From Puia dinghuensis (lineage in GTDB: Bacteria > Bacteroidota > Bacteroidia > Chitinophagales > Chitinophagaceae), in NCBI RefSeq assembly GCF_014642875.1, contig NZ_BMJC01000001.1:1841335-1905334 (forward strand): a DNA stretch of 64,000 bases. Reading direction: 5' to 3'. The notes below the pieces were generated by a model. The model was not told the origin of the DNA, made no database searches, and saw only the letters and a program-made list of their open reading frames with translations. Below are positions 19,719 through 27,574 of this stretch, piece by piece. The number at the start of each line of letters is the position of its first letter. Position 1 is the stretch's first letter. The translations under genes and the position numbers were made by a program.

Positions 19719-20474
19719 ATGAAAAGATCAGCACTCGCCGGCCGGGGCATCATCCTTTGCCTTATCTTCTGTCTCGCCACGATGAGCTTCACCAACCACT
19801 CCTGGCCCGAAAAATTTACAAAACCGACGGTGCTGATCTTTTGTAAAACAAATGGCTACCACCACGCCAGCATCACCACCGGCATCGCAGCCATCAGAAA
19901 ATTAGGCGAAGCCAACGGCTTCGCAGTAGACACCACCGCGGATTCCACCTGGTTCCGTAAAAAGATCCTGAAAAAATATTCGGCCCTCATCTTCCTCAGC
20001 CCCACTGGCAAGGTCTTCGGCCCGAAAGAAGAAGAGGCGCTCAAGGACTACATCCATCGCGGTGGCGGCTTCGTCGGCATCCACGCCGCCGCAGACTGCG
20101 AATACAACTGGCAGTGGTACGGCGACCTCGTAGGCGGCTACTTCAAATCACACCCAAAACAACAGGAAGCAAAATTCATCATCGTCGATAAGAACAACCC
20201 CGCCACCCAGGGCCTGCCCGATCCGTGGACACACTTCGACGAATTGTATAATTACAAGTACTACGCACCCGATATCAAGGTGCTGATAAAGGTGGATGAA
20301 ACGTCGTACACCGGCGGAGCCAACGGCGACAATCATCCCATGGCCTGGTACCATGACTTCGAAGGCGGCAGATCCTTCTACACTGCCCTGGGCCACACCG
20401 ACGCAACCTGGGCCGACCCGCTGTTCCTGCACCACCTGCTCGCCGGGATTCAATATGCTATGGGAAAAAAATAA
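19719..20474 (+). CDS. Secreted ThuA-domain protein
   Basis: 251 aa. N-terminal hydrophobic signal, then a ThuA (trehalose utilisation, glutamine-amidotransferase-like) fold: VLIFCKTNGYHHASI at the start, FLSPTGKVFGPKEEEAL, GGGFVGIHAAADCEYNW and GRSFYTALGHTDATW near the end. ThuA proteins are often found with 3-keto-sugar dehydrogenases. It is the last gene of the plus-strand operon, 10 bases after the cytochrome. The biochemical role of ThuA is poorly defined; involvement in keto-glycoside processing is inference from context. Confidence 0.9.
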   Translation: MKRSALAGRGIILCLIFCLATMSFTNHSWPEKFTKPTVLIFCKTNGYHHASITTGIAAIRKLGEANGFAVDTTADSTWFRKKILKKYSALIFLSPTGKVFGPKEEEALKDYIHRGGGFVGIHAAADCEYNWQWYGDLVGGYFKSHPKQQEAKFIIVDKNNPATQGLPDPWTHFDELYNYKYYAPDIKVLIKVDETSYTGGANGDNHPMAWYHDFEGGRSFYTALGHTDATWADPLFLHHLLAGIQYAMGKK

Positions 20475-20481
20475 TCCAGCT

Positions 20482-21321
20482 TTAAAACACTTTCACATAC
20501 GAGAGCCCGAACGTCCCGCTGTTATAGGTCGGCATCACCACATTCACTGTCTCTGGGTTCGTGTTCTTACCAAAAAGATGCTGCACCTTCGGATACAACC
20601 AATAAGCCAGCCGCGTAGACGCAATCCCAAACCCCGCGCCGGCGACTACATCACTAAACCAGTGCGCATCGTTGTACACCCGCAGCAGGCCCGTTGCGGT
20701 CGCCATCGCATACCCCGCAACACCATACCATGGGGAGACATCCTTGTACTCCATCCGCATGAACTCCGCACCCACGAAAGCCTCTGCCGTATGCCCTGAG
20801 GGAAAAGAGAGATAATCCGAACCGTTGGGCCTCTGCTCGTGCGACCAGCTCTTCACCGTGAAGACCGACCCATTGGCAATGATATTGGCCATCACGAGGA
20901 TGATCGTTCTGTCCTTGAAATTATGCGCTCCATGGATACCGGCGGCGTTGAGCGCATACACCGACAGGGTCGGCGCGAATTGCAGATAATTGTCGAGGTG
21001 AAAAAGGCTGTGCGGATTATCCTGCCATATCTGCTCCTTCACATCCGCGTTGACCTTCTGCAGGGTTCCGTTATGAACGGCAGTAGCCCCATAAGCGATC
21101 ATCGCCGCAGGCAGAATAAAGGATTGATAGGGAAATGGCTGTTTGTAGGTAAGCCCCTTATGCCAGTCAATGTGCGGCACCGTATCAGGCGTCGATCCCC
21201 AAACCGGCCTGAAACTAACCTCCCTGATCGTATCGCCATATCCACTGGTCCTGATACCCTGCGCCTTTCCCATTTGACATATCCAGCCCAGGCATATTAC
21301 TACGGTTGCGAGTCTCTTCAT
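20482..21321 (-). CDS. PAP2-family membrane phosphatase
   Basis: 279 aa with an N-terminal signal segment. The three acid-phosphatase motifs are present: K157-x6-R164-P165 (KSWSHEQRP), PSGH at 174-177, and R214-x5-H220-x3-D224. This is the type 2 phosphatidic acid phosphatase superfamily, which removes phosphate from lipids such as undecaprenyl pyrophosphate or lipid A. It converges on the ThuA gene. Substrate unknown. Confidence 0.9.
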   Translation of the reverse strand: MKRLATVVICLGWICQMGKAQGIRTSGYGDTIREVSFRPVWGSTPDTVPHIDWHKGLTYKQPFPYQSFILPAAMIAYGATAVHNGTLQKVNADVKEQIWQDNPHSLFHLDNYLQFAPTLSVYALNAAGIHGAHNFKDRTIILVMANIIANGSVFTVKSWSHEQRPNGSDYLSFPSGHTAEAFVGAEFMRMEYKDVSPWYGVAGYAMATATGLLRVYNDAHWFSDVVAGAGFGIASTRLAYWLYPKVQHLFGKNTNPETVNVVMPTYNSGTFGLSYVKVF

Positions 21322-21334
21322 AGTTAAAAGTAAA

Positions 21335-21379
21335 GCACCGGGGATGGCTTATTCCCAAAAATTAACCCCTCCCCGGTGC
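21335..21379. repeat. Hairpin in the leader of the PAP2 gene
   Basis: GCACCGGGGA (21335-21344) pairs perfectly with TCCCCGGTGC (21370-21379), with a 25-base loop that can form a smaller inner stem. It starts 13 bases upstream of the PAP2 start, so it would fold in its 5' leader. No T-run, so not a simple terminator. A leader structure or a terminator-like relic are both possible. Confidence 0.4.
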
Positions 21380-21593
21380 ATGGCTAATAATTGGCCTTCG
21401 GCCCGCGAACCCGTGGTCCGCGGCTGACAGCAAATTTGAAGAGAAATTTTGAAAAAATCAGGCTATAAGGGGTGTTTGCGACACCAAAACCGCCAAATTA
21501 ACAGGAAATTGGCACTCTCCATCGCCTCCCCGCGGCCTTTTCCCACCATCATCCCACCCCCACATCTCACCCCCCTCGGACTTCCCTGCGCCT

Positions 21594-21621
21594 CCCCGCA
21601 TCCCAGCCGCCCCCTCACCCC
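21594..21621 (-). other. G-quadruplex-type tract at the end of the Gfo/Idh gene
   Basis: On the minus strand four G-runs (4, 5, 3 and 4 G) are separated by loops of 3, 5 and 4 bases, satisfying the usual G3+N1-7 rule. The tract spans the stop codon of the neighbouring gene. The following 80 bases remain strongly purine-rich on the same strand with further G-runs. Confidence 0.5.
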
Positions 21622-22964
21622 GGCGCCCGGGCCGTCCACATCGCCGGCAGCTGATACCCATTATGGTATTCTTTCGTCAGGTATTTTTCATTTACATCCC
21701 CATCATTAAATCCGAAGGCCACCTTGTCCCAGGATAACCGCTTCCCGCTGCGCAGGCTGATATTGCCCATCTGCGCAACGATCGCCACATGCGCCCCCGC
21801 CTCTATCGGACAACGCAAGTCTTCCATCTTCCGGCTCTTCACCACATCGATAAAATTCGCCATATGATTATCCAACCCGTTGTCAGACACCTTTACAAAC
21901 GGTTTGCTGACTTTGTTCTTGCTCTGCCGTTCCTCTATCACCTCCCAGCCTCCCCGATTAAGCACAAGCGTACCATTATTGCCTATATAGGCAATACCAT
22001 GATCGCGGCCATAACTGCCGTTGTCGATACCCATCGCATGATCCCACACCAGGTTGAACCCATCAAACTCATATAAGGCCGTCAGGGTATCCGGCGTCTC
22101 TTCATACAGATCGGGATAGGCGAAATTCCCCCCCAGCGCCGCTATCGACTTCGGATATTGCGCCTTCATCCCCAGCAACCCGTAATCCAGCAGGTGAACG
22201 CCCCAGTCCGTCATCAGCCCGCCGGCATAATCCCAAAACCACCGGAAATTGAAGTGGAACCGGCTGGAATTAAAAGGTCGAATGGGGGCGGGTCCCAGCC
22301 ACATCTTATAGTCGACGCCCGGCGGCGGCGCCGAGTCTGCAACTACCGCACCGGGTCTCATCCAACCCTGGTAACACCAGACTTTCACCGTCCGGATATT
22401 GCCCAACTGACCTGACTGGACAAAGTCGACGGCATCCTTGAAATGCTGCTGGCTACGCTGCCACTGGCCACTCTGCACCACCCGGTTATATTTCTTCTGG
22501 GCAGCCATCATCGCCCGGCACTCCCCGATGGAATTACCCACCGGTTTCTCGACATAAACGTCCTTGCCCGCCATACAGGCATCGATCATGATCAGGGCAT
22601 GCCAGTGATCGGGCGTACCGATGATCACCACATCGACATCCTTTTGCTCGAGCAGCTTGCGATAATCGCCATAGGTCTTTATCCGGCTCGTGTCGATCTT
22701 CTTATCCGCAAGGTCTTTCATGCGCTTATCCAGCACATTCCGATCGACATCACAAAGTGCAACGACATTGACACCCGGCAACTTCATCGCAGCAGAAAGG
22801 TCTGCCCAGCCCATGCCGTTCAACCCGATAGCACCCACATTTATCTGATCAGATGGCGATACATTGGAAAAAGAAAAAGGCCGGACCCCAAAAGCCGGCA
22901 GAAGGATAGCCCCACCCGCCAGGGTCGAGCTTTGTTGAAGGAAAGTGCGACGGTTACTTTTCAT
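21615..22964 (-). CDS. Tat-exported Gfo/Idh/MocA family oxidoreductase
   Basis: 449 aa. Tat signal (SNRRTFLQQSSTLAGGAILLPAFG) followed by a Rossmann domain (NVGAIGLNGMG), VYVEKPVGNS (EKP motif) and a C-terminal domain with WGVHLLDY. Bacteroidota encode many such periplasmic Gfo/Idh proteins, some acting as glycosidases or dehydrogenases with tightly bound NAD. It stands alone on its strand and may or may not belong to the sugar oxidation cluster. Confidence 0.9.
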   Translation of the reverse strand: MKSNRRTFLQQSSTLAGGAILLPAFGVRPFSFSNVSPSDQINVGAIGLNGMGWADLSAAMKLPGVNVVALCDVDRNVLDKRMKDLADKKIDTSRIKTYGDYRKLLEQKDVDVVIIGTPDHWHALIMIDACMAGKDVYVEKPVGNSIGECRAMMAAQKKYNRVVQSGQWQRSQQHFKDAVDFVQSGQLGNIRTVKVWCYQGWMRPGAVVADSAPPPGVDYKMWLGPAPIRPFNSSRFHFNFRWFWDYAGGLMTDWGVHLLDYGLLGMKAQYPKSIAALGGNFAYPDLYEETPDTLTALYEFDGFNLVWDHAMGIDNGSYGRDHGIAYIGNNGTLVLNRGGWEVIEERQSKNKVSKPFVKVSDNGLDNHMANFIDVVKSRKMEDLRCPIEAGAHVAIVAQMGNISLRSGKRLSWDKVAFGFNDGDVNEKYLTKEYHNGYQLPAMWTARAPG

Positions 22965-23025
22965 ATAGAAGCGGCGTAGCTAAGCCACGCCGTCTCAATT
23001 TACAAAAAGTTCTCTTCCCCTCGCG

Positions 23026-23583
23026 CTATTGGCGCTTCAAATAAATGGTTTCATTCGCATTGATCGTCGTTCCACCCGTGGTTTGCGCAACCACCGCGGA
23101 AAGCGTGAGCGAATCTCCCTTCAGCGTATAACGAATGCCCTGTCCGGTGGAAGAAGGCGCCAGCGACGATAAGATACCTCCGTTGGGGAAGTACAGCGAG
23201 TCACTGTTGATCATTTGGTACTTTGCCGAAGCCGAAGTAGGTGGTAAAGTGGCGGTCAGCGGAGAGCTGATAGAGTCATAAAGGGAGCCGGCGATATAGA
23301 AATAAGTCATAAAGGTCGTATCTACGGTGTAGGTCAGCCCCGAGACGATCATGGAGTCGGAAGTGAAATTCACCGTGCCCGCACTACTCTTGGTCGTATA
23401 GTTGGCAATGGATAGCGAACTTATCCCAAGAGTGTCCGTCGTAGTCCTTGATTGAACGGACATATGGAGGAATGCCCAATGCCCGACCAGCCCTTGAGAG
23501 GAAGTCGAATTATTGGTTTTGTGACAGGCAGTAAGAATTAGGAAAAAAGCGCAGGAGGTCAGTAGGAGTAGTTTTTTAAGCAT
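23026..23583 (-). CDS. Hypothetical lipoprotein (lipocalin-like size)
   Basis: 185 aa. Clear lipobox at Cys20 (LILTACHK). The mature part starts with LVGHWAFLHM and is rich in Ser/Thr and beta-strand patterns ending NETIYLKRQ, reminiscent of lipocalin-like lipoproteins of Bacteroidota; I do not assign a family firmly. It is a single-gene unit. Function unknown. Confidence 0.75.
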   Translation of the reverse strand: MLKKLLLLTSCAFFLILTACHKTNNSTSSQGLVGHWAFLHMSVQSRTTTDTLGISSLSIANYTTKSSAGTVNFTSDSMIVSGLTYTVDTTFMTYFYIAGSLYDSISSPLTATLPPTSASAKYQMINSDSLYFPNGGILSSLAPSSTGQGIRYTLKGDSLTLSAVVAQTTGGTTINANETIYLKRQ

Positions 23584-23704
23584 GGTCTAGCTTTGTGGTC
23601 ACTAACGTATTAAAGCCTTATTTAGTATGTTTATCACAAAAAGATAAAATCGGCATTATTAACATCTTAATGTCATTAATCCTTTCTATTTTTATCGAAA
23701 ACCA

Positions 23705-24949
23705 GTGCCGGCGCCCAAATCGATCTGTTCTATCCTCATCCCCTGTCTTCTTCTCTTCCTCGACGCCTCTTCCCAGGATTCGACCCATACTCCTCCCCCG
23801 GCTCCTTATCACGTTCATTGGTTCACGGGCAAAGATCCCGTCGACCTCCTCGACATCGGGCGCAGCATCATCATGCGCCATCCCACCCCACGTCTCGACA
23901 CAGCGGTCAAACGACCGGGTCACATTTATGCAGGCTTGCTGCCCTCTGCGGAGTATACGCTGCAAACGTCTTTCGCGCTCGATCTGGTCGGTAACCTCGC
24001 TTTCTACACTTCGAACGAACCGCTGGAAAATATTTCCAACATCTATCTCAATGGGGTATATACGCAGAAGAACCAAATACTCGTCCCCCTGCAGGGTAAT
24101 ATCTGGAGCAAGGGTAACAAGTACAATATCATCAACGATTGGCGCTATGAGAAATACCCGCAGGATACCTATGGGCTCGGCAGTAAGACCACCGACAGCA
24201 ACAGCAATTCCATCGACTTCTCTTACCTCCGTTTTTATACAACCCTGCTCAAGACGATCGCCCCGGATTTCTACCTGGGGCTGGGATATAACGTAGACTA
24301 TTTTTACAACGTAAGCGAAACAGACCCCAAACCCGGTGTGGTCACCGATCTCGATAAATATGGCTTCAATAAGACATCCGTATCCTCCGGGCCCACCATC
24401 AATGTGCTCTATGATGGCCGGCGAAATTCCATTAACCCCGATCCCGGCTATTATGCCAACCTCATCTACCGGCCAAACTTCCGCTTCCTCGGCAGCGCAT
24501 CCAACTGGCAAAGCCTGCAGCTGGATGCGCGCGCATACCGGCGTTTTCCCGCAGGCTCAAATAACATGCTTGCCTTCTGGACATTCGACTGGTTTACCCT
24601 GAGCGGCACGCCACCCTATCTGATGCTCCCCACTACCGCTGGCGACACGTATAGCAATTCGGGCCGTGGCTACATCCAGGGAAGGTTTCGCGGCAGGAAC
24701 ATGCTCTACCTCGAATCCGAATACCGTTTTGGCATCACCTCCAACGGATTCCTTGGTGGGGTAGTCTTCGTCAATGCAGCGTCCTTCAGCGAGCCGGTCA
24801 CCAATCACTTCGAGACCATCAACCCCGGCTGGGGCGCCGGCATCCGCATCAAGCTCAACAAATTCTCTAAAACGAACATTTGCCTGGACTATGGCTTCGG
24901 CCTCAACGGCTCCCGCGGCATCTTCGCCAACCTCGGCGAGGTATTCTAA
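23705..24949 (+). CDS. BamA/TamA-like outer membrane barrel protein
   Basis: 414 aa, probably from a GTG start. Hydrophobic N-terminus ending in DASSQ, consistent with a signal peptide. The C-terminal half shows the Omp85 surface-antigen pattern: DGRRNSINPDPGYYANL, a GRFRGRNMLYLESEYRFGI strand pair, and a final GFGLNGSRGIFANLGEVF ending in Phe. No POTRA repeats, so shorter than BamA; similar short Omp85-like proteins are common in Bacteroidota. Function unknown, outer membrane location expected. Confidence 0.8.
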   Translation: MPAPKSICSILIPCLLLFLDASSQDSTHTPPPAPYHVHWFTGKDPVDLLDIGRSIIMRHPTPRLDTAVKRPGHIYAGLLPSAEYTLQTSFALDLVGNLAFYTSNEPLENISNIYLNGVYTQKNQILVPLQGNIWSKGNKYNIINDWRYEKYPQDTYGLGSKTTDSNSNSIDFSYLRFYTTLLKTIAPDFYLGLGYNVDYFYNVSETDPKPGVVTDLDKYGFNKTSVSSGPTINVLYDGRRNSINPDPGYYANLIYRPNFRFLGSASNWQSLQLDARAYRRFPAGSNNMLAFWTFDWFTLSGTPPYLMLPTTAGDTYSNSGRGYIQGRFRGRNMLYLESEYRFGITSNGFLGGVVFVNAASFSEPVTNHFETINPGWGAGIRIKLNKFSKTNICLDYGFGLNGSRGIFANLGEVF

Positions 24950-25074
24950 TGCCCCCAAGCCACCTATCCCCCACTGCACACCGCAACCTCATTCCTTTGT
25001 CCGCCGCCACCCTCCATCCGCTTCACCGCGCACCCTCCGTCCTTTGCCCGCCGCCGCGGCCTCCCCACAACGCG

Positions 25075-25099
25075 AAAAACCCGTCGCTGAGCGGCGGGT
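25075..25099 (-). terminator. Rho-independent terminator of the 25.1-kb lipoprotein gene
   Basis: Nine-bp stem with one G-T wobble (25079-25087 with 25091-25099, loop TGA) followed on the minus strand by five T. It lies 25 bases after the stop of the minus-strand lipoprotein gene. The stretch 24950-25074 before it is a pyrimidine-rich, C-rich spacer without a gene. Confidence 0.8.
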
Positions 25100-25123
25100 C
25101 ATCGCTTTCGGCTGGTTACAATG

Positions 25124-25780
25124 CTAATGCAAGCTCTTTCCCGTCAGCGTCTGGGAATAATCTTCATAGAAAATATTCGCACCCCCCACCGTATCCGTCT
25201 TGTAATCCACTATCCGCACCACCCCAACCCCCGGGCTCAGATACGTGTCTACTTCTTCTAACGTAATAGAATGACAATCGGTGATCACCTCGGCATTCCT
25301 ATAGCACTGGTAGCCATAAACACTTACAGGGTTGGCATAGCCATACTGAACGGATGTGACCACGCACGTCGGGTTGGAATAATCACTCCCCGTGCCCACC
25401 TGTCCATCCTGGCTCACGGTCTGAAAAAAGGTATAAGGAGAAAAAGCTGGGCTATCCACTTCGTAAACAGCCGTATTGGCAGGATCAACGGCTATATAAC
25501 TTCCTACAAACCAACCATTTGGATTATTCACCCCAAGGAAGATGGTCCCCGTGCTCGGGTCCTGGTAGGTGTTCTTGGTGGCCACCATCGTGTCTTTATA
25601 GGCCCCGGCAAAAGCAGTATCGTTAAAGGAGGAATCCGTGTAATACCATGTATCTCCCGCGGTCAGTGGAAAAAGGGAATTTGGTCCGTACCCCGCACTG
25701 GGGCCCGAGCTATTCTTGTGACAGGCGACGGCGAGTACGGACACAACTGCAATAAGGATAAAAGTCAACGATCGTTTCAT
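25124..25780 (-). CDS. Hypothetical lipoprotein
   Basis: 218 aa from MKRSLTFILIAVVSVLAVAC; an upstream start at 25834 would hide this signal peptide. Lipobox Cys20. The mature part has the pattern FPLTAGDTWYYTDSS, seen in Bacteroidota lipoproteins of unknown function, with Gly, Tyr and Ser-rich strands. No close family recognised. A terminator follows directly. Confidence 0.75.
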   Translation of the reverse strand: MKRSLTFILIAVVSVLAVACHKNSSGPSAGYGPNSLFPLTAGDTWYYTDSSFNDTAFAGAYKDTMVATKNTYQDPSTGTIFLGVNNPNGWFVGSYIAVDPANTAVYEVDSPAFSPYTFFQTVSQDGQVGTGSDYSNPTCVVTSVQYGYANPVSVYGYQCYRNAEVITDCHSITLEEVDTYLSPGVGVVRIVDYKTDTVGGANIFYEDYSQTLTGKSLH

Positions 25781-25981
25781 AACGAGTAAATTATTTTTAA
25801 ACGGTGTTATGCAGTCGGCTGCGCCTCGTGCCATAATGTGTGAATTTCGGCTGCTTGTGACTTCCCGTCAACGCCTGAGTTTATCCAAAAATTGTTAAAG
25901 AATCCTTAAGACAATACGATATTTCCCCCCTTCAGGTTGTCCCCTTGCTCTCCCACGAACAAGTTCGTCCCGCCACCGCAC

Positions 25982-26011
25982 AAAAAAGCCCCACAACTGG
26001 CGCCGCGGGGC
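25982..26011 (-). terminator. Hairpin with T-run next to a tRNA 3'-end remnant
   Basis: GCCCC (25988-25992) pairs with GGGGC (26007-26011), followed on the minus strand by six T. The layout, hairpin directly downstream of a tRNA-like 3' end on the minus strand, is repeated at 26995-27049. It looks like the terminator of a former tRNA gene. Confidence 0.55.
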
Positions 26012-26015
26012 CATG

Positions 26016-26031
26016 TAGGTCGTATAAGTCA
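26016..26031 (-). other. Degenerate tRNA 3'-end remnant (attachment-site scar)
   Basis: Read on the minus strand this ends in ACGACCTA, resembling a tRNA T-arm plus acceptor end, and is related to the better copies at 26853 and 27031. It sits directly before a terminator-type hairpin. Probably an old integration scar; the match is imperfect. Confidence 0.35.
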
Positions 26032-26054
26032 GGAAAGAGTAGCTATTCTTTCGT

Positions 26055-26447
26055 TTATTGACCCAACAAATTTTCTATCCTGGATATGAGCTTTTCGGCT
26101 GGCCCGAGCAACTCCAACACTTTTTCTTCATTAAAATCGATAAAATCATCATAATCCCCTGTCTGCCGAAGATCAAACAATCTTGTAAAAAATCTGCCAA
26201 GATCCTGATCGATGATATTTGTTCTTATAAAATTCAGACCAAACATTTGTCTGGCGCCCGAATGACTATTTACTTCAACATTATTCGCAGCTAACAGTGC
26301 TATCACCGCATAAAAGCAGGAATAATAGAGCCGGTTAACCGCCGTATTCCAAAGCTTATTTGCAACAAGGATTTGCACCTCATCGTATGTCGCCCTGGCT
26401 CTATGTATCCGGTAATTTACCAATTCGGCTTTGTCCTGCTCATTCAT
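26055..26447 (-). CDS. HEPN-domain toxin-like protein (HepT type)
   Basis: 130 aa, helical HEPN domain (PF05168 type). In the position of the usual RX4HXY ribonuclease motif the sequence reads R39-LYYS-C44-F-Y46, so the His is replaced by Cys. HEPN proteins paired with a minimal nucleotidyltransferase form type VII toxin-antitoxin modules in which the MNT partner AMPylates the toxin. Its start overlaps the MNT stop by ATGA. The variant motif could mean altered or lost RNase activity, or membership of a subfamily where His is not conserved. Confidence 0.85.
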   Translation of the reverse strand: MNEQDKAELVNYRIHRARATYDEVQILVANKLWNTAVNRLYYSCFYAVIALLAANNVEVNSHSGARQMFGLNFIRTNIIDQDLGRFFTRLFDLRQTGDYDDFIDFNEEKVLELLGPAEKLISRIENLLGQ

Positions 26448-26761
26448 AAGACAATGCCTTCTCTGGCTATATTTTTATAAAATGGGGTGATCTTATGTTT
26501 GGATTCCCATGCCTTCTTGGAAAGCACTAAAGGACTGATAAGCTTTCCGGTTTCAAATTCGATATCATATAAAGGATTGGTAATACTTCTTTCCTTCGGC
26601 CCGGTAATAGTATCATCATCCAGCAGGATCAAAAGATCGACATCCGAGTCCTCACGATTTTCCCCTCGGGCATAAGACCCGTATAACACCAATTTGGCAG
26701 TAGGGTCTGAAGCCTTGACGGATTCTTTGATCCGATCTAATATGTATGTAATGGCCTCCAT
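26444..26761 (-). CDS. MNT-domain nucleotidyltransferase (MntA-type antitoxin)
   Basis: 105 aa. Signature GSYARGENREDSDVDLL: G28-S29 and the metal-binding D40-x-D42, which is the GSX10DXD motif of minimal nucleotidyltransferases. It is the predicted antitoxin that modifies the HEPN partner with adenylate. It comes first in a two-gene operon with a 4-base overlap. The pair lies between two tRNA 3'-end scars, which points to acquisition as mobile cargo. Confidence 0.88.
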   Translation of the reverse strand: MEAITYILDRIKESVKASDPTAKLVLYGSYARGENREDSDVDLLILLDDDTITGPKERSITNPLYDIEFETGKLISPLVLSKKAWESKHKITPFYKNIAREGIVL

Positions 26762-26852
26762 ATCAGTATAAATATACGCAATTGTCTTAAATAACGCAAG
26801 AAACTGATAAACAACAGATTGATAATCCCGCAGCTATCGCTGCGGGGCCTCG

Positions 26853-26868
26853 TGGGTCGTACAGGATT
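26853..26868 (-). other. tRNA 3'-end remnant (attachment-site scar)
   Basis: TGGGTCGTACAGGATT, identical to the first 16 bases of the copy at 27031. On the minus strand this is the 3' T-stem and acceptor strand of a tRNA. A 7-bp stem hairpin (26829-26846, loop TATC) precedes it, again mirroring the tRNA-terminator layout. Confidence 0.55.
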
Positions 26869-26923
26869 ACCTCCGCTTCGCTCCGGTGATCCTTTACACT
26901 TCGGGCCCTTACCCATGGCCTCC

Positions 26924-26953
26924 CATCCCGCTATCGCGGGATGCGGCTTTTTT
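26924..26953 (+). terminator. Rho-independent terminator-like hairpin
   Basis: CATCCCGC-TATC-GCGGGATG, a perfect 8-bp stem, followed by CGGC and six T on the plus strand. No plus-strand gene ends just upstream, so it may be part of the mobile-element scar. Confidence 0.55.
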
Positions 26954-26994
26954 GCTTGTCCGCTTTCGTGAGCAAGCTCACGCCGCTACCAAAC

Positions 26995-27026
26995 AAAAAA
27001 GCCGGCCAGACTTGCGTCTGGTCGGC
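26995..27026 (-). terminator. Hairpin with T-run next to the island attachment site
   Basis: 11-bp stem with one mismatch-type wobble (27001-27011 with 27016-27026, loop TTGC), followed on the minus strand by six T. It lies 4 bases from the tRNA 3'-end remnant, as expected for the original tRNA terminator. Confidence 0.7.
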
Positions 27027-27030
27027 CATG

Positions 27031-27049
27031 TGGGTCGTACAGGATTCGA
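27031..27049 (-). other. Probable left attachment site: truncated tRNA 3' end (tRNA-Lys-like)
   Basis: On the minus strand this 19-base stretch reads as part of the T-loop, the T-stem 3' strand (CCTGT) and the acceptor 3' strand ending in ACGACCCA. The rest of the tRNA is missing; the sequence changes abruptly at 27050. This is the hallmark of an element integrated into the 3' end of a tRNA gene. The acceptor sequence is the type found in tRNA-Lys. The intact tRNA would be at the other end, outside the window. Confidence 0.65.
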
Positions 27050-27574
27050 TAAACCCTAGACAAACCACTGTAAATCAGCCGATTTATTACCGAATTTTGG
27101 GGCTGGACAATGCCTGGACAATAGGCCCCAATATCCGAATTGCTTTAGTATAAGTCTCTATTAGAAAAGTGAGTCAATTAAGCCCCACAATTCTAAAAGG
27201 CTCTTATTAAGCATAGCCTTCTTTTGATTGTAGAAAGGTACTGCTGCCCGGTATACCGCTGCGTGTCCTCGGAATAGATGATCCAGACACCTTCTTCAAG
27301 AAGATGAGAAAGGTTTGTGTTCCCGATTGGTGTCACATAGCAACTGGACGTTCGAACAGAAAAACTATGGAAAGAACTACTATAAATTTAGGCATTTTTA
27401 AGACTTAAACAAAAAGAGCTTTGTAATGAAATTTAAGAAATGGCTCTTAGGTCGTCTCCGACAGTTTCGCAATGTTTAAGATTAGATGGTGGATTCTAGG
27501 TCAAGATTGTCGGGAGCGGCCATCCCAATTTTTTACCTTTGTGGTTTGCCCAATCATGGATCTCGGGTTTTATT
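27050..27574. other. Gene-poor stretch at the island edge, with a possible gene relic
   Basis: No complete gene. On the minus strand from about 27383 to 27193 one frame reads as protein-like sequence without a start codon (includes NTNLSHLLEEGVWIIYSED and ends KRRLCLIRAF-stop). This may be the tail of a lost gene. Family not recognised. An integrase gene, which might be expected next to an attachment site, is not seen here. Confidence 0.4.

Noticed and set aside
23618-24511. 297-aa minus-strand ORF
   Set aside because: Antisense to the BamA-like barrel gene, which has a signal peptide and a typical C-terminal strand.
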